This document shows positions 19,854 through 29,379 of a stretch of DNA of 64,000 nucleotides, piece after piece. Within the stretch, counting starts at the first letter, position 1; the number at the start of each line of letters is the position of its first letter. Below the pieces are notes generated by a model that was given only the letters and a program-made list of their open reading frames with translations, was not told the origin of the DNA and did no database searches. The stretch comes from Ignavibacteria bacterium (lineage in GTDB: Bacteria; Bacteroidota; Ignavibacteria; Kapaibacteriales; UBA961): contig CANLII010000001.1 in assembly GCA_947491315.1 (NCBI GenBank), forward strand, positions 62,001 through 126,000, written 5' to 3'. The translations under genes were made by a program, and so were the position numbers.

Positions 19854-22037
19854 ATGGGTATCATCTCACGCATGCGAGATATTTCCCCGTATATGTTGGT
19901 GATTTTTGTTGTTTCATTTATCGCCTTCATGGTCGCTTCCGATGCAAACATCGGTACTATTCTCAATAGTTCATCAACAGGTTCCGTAGTCGGTACGATT
20001 AATGGCGAAGAAGTTTCTTATCAGGAATTCGAACTTCGTGTGAAAGAGCAAGCCGATATGCAAAGACAGCAAAATCCTCAAGCAGAGGTGGATGAAAATA
20101 TCATTCGCCAGGCTGTGTGGGATCAATTTGTTGAAGAAGCTTTGATCCGTCAGGCAGGTCTAGCCGCGGGTATCAAAGTTACTCAGGATGAAGTTCTTGA
20201 TATTATGTTGGATAGCCCACCGGAATATCTCACCAGAAATTTCACTGATAGTTCAGGAACATTCAATCGACAGGCATATCTTGATGTCATGACAAATCCT
20301 GATATGATTGCTCAGAACATTGCTGCCGGTAAAAAAGCTGGAATGATACCTGAGACAGTTGATCCGGCGGAAGAAGTGGCAAAATTCAAAAACAGTCTCC
20401 TCAAGATTGAAGACTTCATGTATAAGTCCAGATTGCTCGAACATTTCAGAAGAGCATCAGGAACTGCTGCATCGATAGTTTCACCGACATATTTGAAAAA
20501 TAAATATGTCAATGAGAGTTCAACTTTTGACTTTGACTATATCCATTTTAATGTCAATAATGTTGATGCCAAAAGCATCGGTAAGCCCACAGATAAAGAA
20601 TTGCAGGCAGAATATGAACTCGTAAAAGAGTTCACCAAGCAAAAGCCGGCACGCAAGATCAAATATGTGTCTTTCCCATTGGAACCATCAAAGCAAGACA
20701 CATTGGTGGCTTCCAAAAAGATTGCAAGAATCCAGCAGTCACTTGTGGAAGCTATCACTCCTGAAGCTAAAGTTGCGGCATTCGATCAATACTTTGCCGA
20801 ATATTCCGGTTCACAACTTGATTATCAACCCGTCAAGAAACTTGCTCCAGATGTTGCAGCAATTCTTGGTGCAGGTAAGCAAGGTGATGTGATTGGTCCG
20901 ATAACATTACAAAGTGGAACGTTCATCTATAAAGTTGATAGTCTTCGTAGCGGTGTCAATGAGCTTGTAAAAGCCAGTCATATTCTTGTAAAGTTTGGTT
21001 CCAATAAAGATAGTGCAAAAGCATTCGCTTCTCAGGTTTTGGCTAGAGCAAAGAAGGGCGAAGATTTTGCAGCGCTCGCATTGGAATACTCACAGGATCC
21101 TGGTTCAAAAGATCGTGGTGGTGAATATGACTATTTCCCTAAAGGACAAATGGTCAAACCATTTGAAGATGCATGTTTCAATAATGCTCCCGGCTCTGTG
21201 GTTGGTCCTGTTGAAACAGATTTTGGTTATCACATCATCAAAGTATCAGATAAAATTTCCGAAGAGATCAAGTATAGCGAGATCATGGTAACAGTTGGAA
21301 TGACAATGAATACCAAAAAGCAACTCCGCAGAGATGCATTGTCTTTCAAACAACAATTGGATGATGGTCAAAATATTGAGTCATTGGCCAAGAAATTGAA
21401 AAAGAATGTTGTCGAGACGATGTTTTTTGATACCCAGATGCCTGTTTTGGGTTCTCAGTCACTCACCAGCTTTGCATTCTCAAATGATGTAGGTGTGATT
21501 TCAGATCCAATGGAATTGAAATACTATGGAATTGTCGTTGCCCAAATCACAGGTAAGCGTGAGGCAGGTCAGCGTCTATTTGAAGACATGAAAGATGAAC
21601 TTGCTCAAAAGGTTGTATTCAAGAAAAAAATGAATATACTTAAATCAAAAGTAAACTCTGTGTATCAACAAATCAAATCATCAGAAAGACTTTTTGCAAT
21701 CACACAGATTGATCCCACGATTGAAGTGAAAACAGCTGCAAAAGTTCGCAATAATGGTTTGGTGAATGGAGTTGGCAATGAGCCAGCACTAACTCAAAAG
21801 GCACTTCTTGCACCATTGAATAAGATCAATGAGCCGGTAGCCGGTGATAATGGTTGGTATATTTATCAAGTGATACAAAAGACAAATGCTGATATGAGTG
21901 GTTTTGCAAAATCCAAGAAGGATATGCAAATGACTTTATCGACTCAAGCGGCATCTTCTGCTTATTCTCAATGGTTCAATGCCTTAAAGGATAAAGCGGA
22001 TATTCAAGATTATCGAGGAAAATTATTCCGTGATTAA
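19854..22037 (+). CDS. SurA N-terminal/PpiD-like membrane-anchored peptidylprolyl isomerase (parvulin)
   Basis: Single N-terminal TM, SurA_N-like region (GTINGEEVSYQEFELRVKEQ), and parvulin domain (ASHILVKFGSNKDSAKAFASQVLARAKKGEDFAALALEYSQDPGSKDRGGEYDYFPKGQMVKPFEDACFNNAPGSVVGPVETDFGYHIIKV). Confidence 0.92.
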   Translation: MGIISRMRDISPYMLVIFVVSFIAFMVASDANIGTILNSSSTGSVVGTINGEEVSYQEFELRVKEQADMQRQQNPQAEVDENIIRQAVWDQFVEEALIRQAGLAAGIKVTQDEVLDIMLDSPPEYLTRNFTDSSGTFNRQAYLDVMTNPDMIAQNIAAGKKAGMIPETVDPAEEVAKFKNSLLKIEDFMYKSRLLEHFRRASGTAASIVSPTYLKNKYVNESSTFDFDYIHFNVNNVDAKSIGKPTDKELQAEYELVKEFTKQKPARKIKYVSFPLEPSKQDTLVASKKIARIQQSLVEAITPEAKVAAFDQYFAEYSGSQLDYQPVKKLAPDVAAILGAGKQGDVIGPITLQSGTFIYKVDSLRSGVNELVKASHILVKFGSNKDSAKAFASQVLARAKKGEDFAALALEYSQDPGSKDRGGEYDYFPKGQMVKPFEDACFNNAPGSVVGPVETDFGYHIIKVSDKISEEIKYSEIMVTVGMTMNTKKQLRRDALSFKQQLDDGQNIESLAKKLKKNVVETMFFDTQMPVLGSQSLTSFAFSNDVGVISDPMELKYYGIVVAQITGKREAGQRLFEDMKDELAQKVVFKKKMNILKSKVNSVYQQIKSSERLFAITQIDPTIEVKTAAKVRNNGLVNGVGNEPALTQKALLAPLNKINEPVAGDNGWYIYQVIQKTNADMSGFAKSKKDMQMTLSTQAASSAYSQWFNALKDKADIQDYRGKLFRD

Positions 22038-22042
22038 AGTAA

Positions 22043-22066
22043 AGCCCGCTCAAGCGGGCTTTTTTG
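22043..22066 (+). terminator. Rho-independent terminator downstream of the PpiD-like gene
   Basis: A-GCCCGC-TCAA-GCGGGC-T followed by a T tract, 6 nt after the stop codon at 22037. Confidence 0.9.
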
Positions 22067-22069
22067 TAT

Positions 22070-23023
22070 ATGATACCTAATTTCACTTTTACAGATTTAT
22101 CCGATATATCGTGTACATCACATGGTGGAAAATTTGCCATTGATACCATCGAACAGTCATTGAAATTCTGCGAGTCAATAGCCAAAAGTCATTATGAAAA
22201 TTTCCCCGTTGCTTCATTATTACTACCTACCTCAATCCGATCTCATGTAATGGTGATTTATGCTTTCAGTAGAATAGCAGATGATATTGCGGATGAATTA
22301 TCTTTGGAATATGGAAAGGAAAAAGCAGAGCATGCATTAACCATCATGCATCACTTTGTTAAGCAAGCACATGTGGGCATATATAAAGGAAAAAATCCAC
22401 TATGGACCGCTCTTCAGCATGTGTTTGAAAAGACATCACTGCCAATACTACCTTTCGAACGATTACTCAATGCATTCTTGTCAGATGTACATTTTCAGTT
22501 TCCGGCAACAAAGAAAGATCTTTTGGAATATTGTCATAATTCAGCAAATCCAATCGGGGAATTACTACTCAGATTATTTGGTCTTTGGAATTCAGACATT
22601 CAAAAGCAATCAGACTCATTATGTTCGGCTCTGCAAATCATTAATTTTATCCAAGATATTTCAATTGATCGATCTAAAGATAGATTTTATGTACCATTGG
22701 AATATCTTGATTCGCATGAAATAGTGGAAAACTATTTGGCAATAGGAGAAATAACACCTAAATTTTCGAGCGCAGTCTCAAAGATGATCATTGATGCTGA
22801 TTCGCTCATGAGCAAATCAGATTCTTTACCTTGGAAGATCTCGAATAAAGGTTTGCGTATAGAATTACTCCTCATTCAATGTTCAGGTCAAAGAATATTG
22901 AAAAAATGTAAGAAACAAGAGCATATATTGCCTCTTCAAAGACCAAAACTGGAATTCATTGATTATGTTGCGATATTCCTGCGAATGCTAATATTTACGC
23001 CAATGATAGTGCTAAAAAGATGA
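22070..23023 (+). CDS. hpnC: Squalene/phytoene synthase family, HpnC-like (hydroxysqualene synthase)
   Basis: SHYENFPVASLLLPTSIRSHVMVIYAFSRIADDIADE motif typical of HpnC; immediately followed by a second trans-IPPS gene. Confidence 0.85.
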   Translation: MIPNFTFTDLSDISCTSHGGKFAIDTIEQSLKFCESIAKSHYENFPVASLLLPTSIRSHVMVIYAFSRIADDIADELSLEYGKEKAEHALTIMHHFVKQAHVGIYKGKNPLWTALQHVFEKTSLPILPFERLLNAFLSDVHFQFPATKKDLLEYCHNSANPIGELLLRLFGLWNSDIQKQSDSLCSALQIINFIQDISIDRSKDRFYVPLEYLDSHEIVENYLAIGEITPKFSSAVSKMIIDADSLMSKSDSLPWKISNKGLRIELLLIQCSGQRILKKCKKQEHILPLQRPKLEFIDYVAIFLRMLIFTPMIVLKR

Positions 23024-23913
23024 GCATTGACACTGAAATAGCTGAACTTGATTGTTCTGAGGAATTAACTCAGCAGAGCAAAACCAATTTCTATTATTCA
23101 TTTACTTTTCTTCCAAAAGATGAAAGGGAAGCAATACATACTGTCTATGCATTTTGCAGACATATCGATGATATTGTTGATGAGGCAGATGCCGGAACAT
23201 CAGAAGAAATTATCAAAAAGAGAAAGAAACTAGCAGAGTGGCGCAAAGCCATTGATGGAATGTATACAGGGAAGCCACATTCAGCATATCTTAAACCATT
23301 ACAATCCGCAATCAAAAGATTCTCCATTCCAAAGCAGTATTTCATGACTTTGATCGATGGATGCGAAAGAGATTTAAGACAAAAACGCTATGAAACATTC
23401 ACAGAATTAAAAGAGTATTGTTATGGTGTTGCAGGAATAGTGGGTCTTATGTGCATTGAAATATTTGGGTACAAATACGAAGAAACTAAAGAATATGCAG
23501 TGAATCTTGGCTATGCACTTCAGTTGACCAATATACTTCGTGATTTGAAAGCAGATAAAGACAGAGGGTATATCTATCTTCCAAAAGAGGATATGGAGAA
23601 ATTCAGATATTCAGAATCTGATTTGATGAATGAAGTGTATAATGAACAATTCATCGAATTGATGCGATTTGAAACAAGGCGTGCAAGAGAGTATTATCAC
23701 AAAGCTAGAATGGCATTGAGACCCGATGAAAGAATGACCATGATCGCCGCAGAAATCATGGATGCAATCTATTATCGATTGCTCGAGAAAATTGAATTGA
23801 ATGATTTTGATGTATTCAAAAAACAGATCAGAGTCTCAACTATTCATAAAATAGCTATAGCTTTCAAGCATTGGATTTCTACCAGAATATTCGTTGGCAG
23901 AATAAAGCAGTAA
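23020..23913 (+). CDS. hpnD: Squalene/phytoene synthase family, HpnD-like (presqualene diphosphate synthase)
   Basis: TNFYYSFTFLPKDEREAIHTVYAFCRHIDDIVDE and LGYALQLTNILRDLKADKDRGYIYLP motifs; overlaps the end of hpnC by 4 nt. Confidence 0.87.
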   Translation: MSIDTEIAELDCSEELTQQSKTNFYYSFTFLPKDEREAIHTVYAFCRHIDDIVDEADAGTSEEIIKKRKKLAEWRKAIDGMYTGKPHSAYLKPLQSAIKRFSIPKQYFMTLIDGCERDLRQKRYETFTELKEYCYGVAGIVGLMCIEIFGYKYEETKEYAVNLGYALQLTNILRDLKADKDRGYIYLPKEDMEKFRYSESDLMNEVYNEQFIELMRFETRRAREYYHKARMALRPDERMTMIAAEIMDAIYYRLLEKIELNDFDVFKKQIRVSTIHKIAIAFKHWISTRIFVGRIKQ

Positions 23914-24387
23914 TCAATCTGGCCTGATGACAAGAACTGGACAAGGTGCTTTTCTCACCACTCTCTCCATTGTGCTTCCAAGTAATAAATGTTCAACCCC
24001 ACCTCTGCCATTTGTCGCAATGCAAATCATTGAAATGTCATGGTCTTTTGCATATTGATTGATTCCATCCGAAGATCTTCCACCATGTATGATTTGTGGA
24101 ATAATAGAAAAACCCTCTGCATGTAATAACTCAGTTGTTTTCTTCAATTCTTGCTCCGCAGCACCGTAAAATTCCTTTTCAACATTACTTAAATCTACGG
24201 GAGTATATCCCCAATCCACAGGAAAGATCACGGGTTCAATGATATGTATCAAATGAATGGTAGCAGACCATTGTTTTGCCCATTCTTTGGCATAAGTCAA
24301 GGCTTTTTCGGAATGAGCGGAAAAATCCGTAGGTACTAGAATCGAAGTAATGGGTAGCATGTATGGTCTCCTAATTTGTTTCTTCAA
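23914..24387 (-). CDS. Universal stress protein (UspA family)
   Basis: ILVPTDFSAHSEKALTYAKEWA and GRGGVEHLLLGSTMERVVRKAPCPVLVIRP (GxxGxxxGSxxxxVxxxxxCPV). Confidence 0.93.
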   Translation of the reverse strand: MKKQIRRPYMLPITSILVPTDFSAHSEKALTYAKEWAKQWSATIHLIHIIEPVIFPVDWGYTPVDLSNVEKEFYGAAEQELKKTTELLHAEGFSIIPQIIHGGRSSDGINQYAKDHDISMICIATNGRGGVEHLLLGSTMERVVRKAPCPVLVIRPD

Positions 24388-24424
24388 ACATAAAGCATTG
24401 TTTGATGGTAAAAACTGACATATC

Positions 24425-26011
24425 TCACTTTTTCATGGATATTCGAGAACGCAGCTTTTTGAATTTGCGCAACTTCCTCTGTTTGATGAATGCAGTGATT
24501 TTATGTATGATCATCCTGACGAAAATGATGATAAGCTTTGCCAACGGAATTCTTGATGCCTTTTTGAGACCGTTTCTAAGAAGTTTTGATAATTGTAGTT
24601 GATCATTGTCCGATAATTGAATCTGTTTCTCGCTTTGCATGTCTTGTTGTTGAACAAGTTGTGTCAGCACTATGCCCAATTCATTGTTCTGATCCTTTAA
24701 AGACTCAATATTAACTTCATTGAATTGTAATATGGTATCAATGTGATTATATAACATTGCGGCCAATTTTGCATCCTCAGCTGAGGGATCTTCTTTCAAT
24801 AATTGCAAAATCTCACGAGATAATTGCACGAAATCACTGATTCTTTCTGTTGTAAGGGTGAATAATATTTTTGGATCAACATCGGATACATTTACAAAAA
24901 TGGAAGATAATTCAACTATTTCATTGCCATAATTACTCATGGCTTTGTGCGAATAACGCTGAACTTTATCATTCAACTGTTTATTTAAAAATACTATCTC
25001 ACTATTCATAGCAAATTTGCGATTGTCAGTTTGTGTCGCACGCAAAGTTGCTTCCATATCTTTGATTTTGTGTTGAATATCTCGAATTACTTTGGCTTCT
25101 TCTGATTCACTGGAATGAATGGTATTCAGTATGAGTTTGTGATCAGGTTCAATCTTTGCATCACCAATCTTTACGCAGTGGATTCTGATATGTTCTCCAA
25201 GTGCATGTTGGACTTTTGGAATATCAATATGTGCGGCTCCATCTGTAATAACCAAAATTTCAGCTTCTGACATAAAACTGTCATTCCGAATGTCTTGTAT
25301 GGCAGTTAGCAATGCTTTTTCTAGAATTGTTCCTCTGCCTTCAGCAGGCATACACATAATCTCAGTAATCAACTCATCAAAATTCACACGATTTTGTATG
25401 ATATGCAATTTGCCGATTTCAGCGTCGAAAGTTCTAAAGAAGATGGTACCCATTTCCTTTTGATTATTCTTCAAAAAGAAATATGCAATGGCTTTTGCAA
25501 GGTGAATGCGATATGATTCTTGCATTGACTTAGAAGTGTCAAACAGGAGATATACTTTCTGTTTTCTGGAATCAGGAGCAAAATCATTGCTATCGGATTG
25601 ATATCGTTTATTTCTGGGCGCTTTCGGTGATGGCATCCACAAAGATCTTTCCACTAGTCTTTGCATGAACACTTCATCTGGAAGCAAGTATTGATGCGGA
25701 TAAATGCGATTAATATCTCTATAACTTCGTATCAAATTTGCTTCATATTCCTCACCGGTGGGTAGATGTGGTATGATTTCTTTAGGAGATGTTTGGTCTT
25801 CAGAATTAGGCTCTGAGAGCCATAGAACGGGACTTAAAATGGAGGTGAGGGGATTCCCGATATCTTCCAATACACGGGAGATTTCATAAACCAATGTAAA
25901 ATTTTCAGGTAAAGCATGTATGGAAGATTCAAAAAAACCATATTCGACCATCCTTGAAAAGAAGGTTGAATTGCGCAATATGGTTCTTTGCGAGAGTTCC
26001 ATGGAAATCAA
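24425..26011 (-). CDS. von Willebrand factor A (VWA) domain protein, partner of the adjacent MoxR ATPase
   Basis: MIDAS motif LLFDTSKSMQ (DxSxS), GRGTILEKALLTAI and ILVITDGAAH. Overlaps the end of the MoxR gene by 4 nt. Confidence 0.82.
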   Translation of the reverse strand: MISMELSQRTILRNSTFFSRMVEYGFFESSIHALPENFTLVYEISRVLEDIGNPLTSILSPVLWLSEPNSEDQTSPKEIIPHLPTGEEYEANLIRSYRDINRIYPHQYLLPDEVFMQRLVERSLWMPSPKAPRNKRYQSDSNDFAPDSRKQKVYLLFDTSKSMQESYRIHLAKAIAYFFLKNNQKEMGTIFFRTFDAEIGKLHIIQNRVNFDELITEIMCMPAEGRGTILEKALLTAIQDIRNDSFMSEAEILVITDGAAHIDIPKVQHALGEHIRIHCVKIGDAKIEPDHKLILNTIHSSESEEAKVIRDIQHKIKDMEATLRATQTDNRKFAMNSEIVFLNKQLNDKVQRYSHKAMSNYGNEIVELSSIFVNVSDVDPKILFTLTTERISDFVQLSREILQLLKEDPSAEDAKLAAMLYNHIDTILQFNEVNIESLKDQNNELGIVLTQLVQQQDMQSEKQIQLSDNDQLQLSKLLRNGLKKASRIPLAKLIIIFVRMIIHKITAFIKQRKLRKFKKLRSRISMKK

Positions 26012-27303
26012 TTCTCAATTTGTTGAAAAATCCTATTGGTTTCTCTCTCGAGAGCTTGCCGTAATTCTCTCACTTCATCACAGGAAGGAATCATGTTTTT
26101 TAGAAATGCTTCGAGCACTCGCTTATTGTGTAAAATTGTATGGTCAATATTCAATGTATCTTGAATCCATTCGAGCAAAGATCTACGAAGTGGAGTATTT
26201 GACAATGCCTTATCGAGTGGTTGTTGCAAAAATGTTGGATCTTCCTCAATTTGTTGAAGTACTTCTTCATAAGCAATCAATGAACGAATCTGTTCAAATC
26301 CATTTGAAGAAGTAAGTGAATTATACACAGTCGTGAAACTCTTTTCAAAAAGGTGTTTTTCGTCGGGGAGTCCACCTGTACAATAAATGAGGGAGAGATT
26401 TCTGATATCTTCAGCTTCGGCAAGTGTTCTTCCATCCAAAAAGGTTAAAGCACGCAACAAGTCCAATGATTTTGCTTGTGTTCTTGGGGAAATATAATAA
26501 TCATTGTATTCAGAACTTGTATGACCTTTGTGAGCTTCTCTCAATGTTCTATTGCGTGAATATTCATAATGTCTGACCACAAGATTTGTGAAATACAGCA
26601 TTTCAGCTGAAATTCTGAATTCATGAGATCTGTCTTCAGCTGTGATGAGTTTTTTCAGTGTCAATAATTCATCATATCGTATTGTGACCGGTGGTTTGAC
26701 AATACGATTGGAGTGTTGGGAGTATTGCACCCCAATCTTGAACTGAATCAGAGGATCTTTATCGGGAAGGATAATTGATTTAAAGAGAAATCTATCAAGA
26801 ATGGCTTCGGTCACTTCACTGATGCGTAAATAATTTGTAGCCGCAATAACGGTGTGGAGTGGCGAAACAACTTGCTGTGTTCCTCGAATCATTTTTCTTT
26901 CATTCAAAAGCGAAAGTAGGGCACGAAGCGTGAAATCATTTGCATCAAAGATTTCATCAATAAAGCCAAAATGTGATTCAACCAGTGAACCTTTTGTATT
27001 GTGTTCAATGATGCCTTCTTTGAGTGATTCGATGTTCAAGCCCCCGAAAAATGTATCGGGTTGTTGCTCTTTACTGGCCTGCACACGAAACAATGCAGCA
27101 TCATCAAAACATGCAAATAATTGTTCTGCCAATAAGGATTTACCGGCTCCGGTTCTACTTTGCAAAAGAAGATGCTCTCCTGTGAGAAATGCACAGAAGG
27201 CCTGTTCAATGACTTCTTCTCGATTGATTACTCGCCTGCCAACAAATTCTTTGGCCTGCTGAATTTTAAGAGCAATTTCTTCCAAAGAGAATCCTGAGCT
27301 CAT
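26008..27303 (-). CDS. MoxR-family AAA+ ATPase
   Basis: Walker A LLLQSRTGAGKSLLAEQLF, HFGFIDEIFDANDFTLRALLSLLNERKMIRG, and AATNYLR sensor motif. Confidence 0.9.
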   Translation of the reverse strand: MSSGFSLEEIALKIQQAKEFVGRRVINREEVIEQAFCAFLTGEHLLLQSRTGAGKSLLAEQLFACFDDAALFRVQASKEQQPDTFFGGLNIESLKEGIIEHNTKGSLVESHFGFIDEIFDANDFTLRALLSLLNERKMIRGTQQVVSPLHTVIAATNYLRISEVTEAILDRFLFKSIILPDKDPLIQFKIGVQYSQHSNRIVKPPVTIRYDELLTLKKLITAEDRSHEFRISAEMLYFTNLVVRHYEYSRNRTLREAHKGHTSSEYNDYYISPRTQAKSLDLLRALTFLDGRTLAEAEDIRNLSLIYCTGGLPDEKHLFEKSFTTVYNSLTSSNGFEQIRSLIAYEEVLQQIEEDPTFLQQPLDKALSNTPLRRSLLEWIQDTLNIDHTILHNKRVLEAFLKNMIPSCDEVRELRQALERETNRIFQQIEN

Positions 27304-27327
27304 GATATTCCCAAGTATAATTGTGTA

Positions 27328-27690
27328 TTAGAATGTGAAATCTGTCTGCACTCTCACAAGAACTGAGTTTTGAGCAAGTGCATTGACGGAAGATTTTTTG
27401 TAATATAATTCACATCTGCCTGAATTTTCAAATCATGACCACTACAATTTGTTGAGTTGACGAATGCGATGTCTGTGCGAGGACCTGTCAAGCATTCGTT
27501 TTTTCAGACGGAGTAATGGAAGTGTATCGTAATCCCAATTGTAGATCATTGGTAATCATATTAGTTAGATGACTATCTGATCCATGACCACAAAAAAGTA
27601 AAGTTCTTTTGAACATTATTTGAAAATGTAATATTCGGGGTATAGCATTGCGAACATGTAGCTATGAAAGTCCAATGTGATATTTCAGGA
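27328..27690 (-). pseudogene. Decayed outer-membrane porin relic (C-terminal part, several frameshifts)
   Basis: Minus-strand reading gives successive fragments in different frames: DFHSY / VRNAIPRILHFQIMFKRTLLFCGHGSDSHLTNMITNDLQLGLRYTSITPSEKTNA* / LTGPRTDIAFVNSTNCSGHDLKIQADVNY / YKKSSVNALAQNSVLVRVQTDFTF-stop (TAA at 27328-27330). The end has the C-terminal aromatic pattern of a beta-barrel protein. Upstream limit is approximate. Confidence 0.6.
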
Positions 27691-27907
27691 GAAATAAGAA
27701 ATCATATATCAATATCTGATGATTAGTATCAGTACTCACACAAAAGACCAAAACTTCTATAGCTTTTTATCAAAACAGTTTTGGGCATTATATTAGGTCA
27801 ATTTTCGGTGCAACTACTTGTAATATGTATAATGCATTGATATTAGCATAAAGCAATAAGTAACATGAAAAACAAAAGTGACAAAAACCAGAACTGTAGA
27901 TTATTTT

Positions 27908-29125
27908 TTAAAAATTTACTTGAGCCTGAATTCTTAATAGAGAGCCATCTTGCAAATTATCTTGTTTCAAAAAGTCTTCATATCTTCTATTAGAGATTGT
28001 ATAATTGGCAACTAGTTCAAAATTTTTATTGACTTGCCATTCTGCCCCAATTTCAAGCTCCTTAACTTCATAACTTCTAGCATCTCTTTCATGCTTTTTC
28101 CCACCATAATAGTATTGGTATCTAATATATGGAATGAGAGTAGTTTGGTTGAATGTAGTATAATAGTTTAGAGTTACATATCCTCCTCTTAAAGGCATAA
28201 CTTCTATTGAATCCGTCACTTTGTTAAACTGGGGACCACTTCCTTCCGTATATTCGGCTAAAATGCCAAATGGTTTTGGATACAATACGAATGTACCTGC
28301 CAATCTTTGATCTGTATAATTCAAATCAGCATTTGTTTTCACACCGGAACTTAGATTAGCCTTAGGCATCACCCATTTTCCAGTATAGCCTTGCACTCCG
28401 AGTTCTATGATTTGATTATCAACTTCAAAAGGGTATGTAAAGCGACTTACAATGTGAGGTTCATTATTCAAATCCGGGTTATTTGCAGTTTGTCCATTAT
28501 AAGCTCCAAATGCAAATAATCCATAGTCTCCACTCCCTTTAAGCCCATCATTTACTAAGCTTGATAATAACTTTCGTTTAGCTTTCGGAGCCCAATAAAA
28601 GAAAAAACCTAAATCTCGTTCATTGGAAACTGCGCTATTTAATGCATCATTTCTATCGAGGGGTAACCTGTTTTGACTTGATTGCATATTTTCAAAACCG
28701 TAGGGCACTTTACTTTGCCCAATTCTAAATCTATATTCATTGTCATTATCTAATCCAACATCAAAATAAGCATCTCTTAACTGAGTAAAATGAAGTCTAT
28801 CTGAAGATGGACTACTTGCAAAATCTGGTTGTACATATAAGTAAACATTATCACTAATTTGTCCAAAAATTATTACTCGCATACGCCTAATAAAAAAACC
28901 ACCATCTTTTCCCCAAGACCTGTCACACTGTTCGCAACCAAGATTCTCATTACTCTCTAGTAGTCTGTTATACCTTATTTGCGCATAACCTCTAATTGAA
29001 AAATTATTATACCATGCTTTGTTTGGGACTACATTTGATGTTGAGTTAACTCTTGAGCTATCAGATTGAGCAAAAGTGCTACATGAAAAAAGAAATAAAT
29101 TTAGAATTAATACAGTATATCTCAT
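27908..29125 (-). CDS. Outer-membrane porin, phosphate-selective porin O/P-like
   Basis: Signal peptide, SIRGYAQIRYNRLLE, GFFIRRMRVIIFGQISDNVYLYVQPDFA, FRIGQSKVPYGFENMQSSQNRLPLDR, and C-terminal aromatic barrel end (LLRIQAQVNF). Confidence 0.8.
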   Translation of the reverse strand: MRYTVLILNLFLFSCSTFAQSDSSRVNSTSNVVPNKAWYNNFSIRGYAQIRYNRLLESNENLGCEQCDRSWGKDGGFFIRRMRVIIFGQISDNVYLYVQPDFASSPSSDRLHFTQLRDAYFDVGLDNDNEYRFRIGQSKVPYGFENMQSSQNRLPLDRNDALNSAVSNERDLGFFFYWAPKAKRKLLSSLVNDGLKGSGDYGLFAFGAYNGQTANNPDLNNEPHIVSRFTYPFEVDNQIIELGVQGYTGKWVMPKANLSSGVKTNADLNYTDQRLAGTFVLYPKPFGILAEYTEGSGPQFNKVTDSIEVMPLRGGYVTLNYYTTFNQTTLIPYIRYQYYYGGKKHERDARSYEVKELEIGAEWQVNKNFELVANYTISNRRYEDFLKQDNLQDGSLLRIQAQVNF

Positions 29126-29379
29126 TTTTGTGTTCAGTTAGAGGTTTTTACAAACAAATTTTCCGATTATAATTATGGTGTTTTACTCGCTTCAAATCAT
29201 CTTGATTAAATTTCACTTCTTTGTATAGTTAGTTCATCGGAATAACTCTTATCGAATCGGTCCTATACTCCTTTATTTGATGCCTTATGCAAATATAGCC
29301 GAAACTTTCATCGATTTATCAGAAGAAGAAAGAGTTGAGAAAGCAGAAATCAAGGTAATAATTGGAAGTGAAAAAAGAA

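Noticed and set aside
26852-27262. 136-aa ORF opposite the MoxR gene
   Set aside because: Antisense to conserved AAA+ motifs; Ser/Cys/Lys-rich product typical of a spurious ORF.
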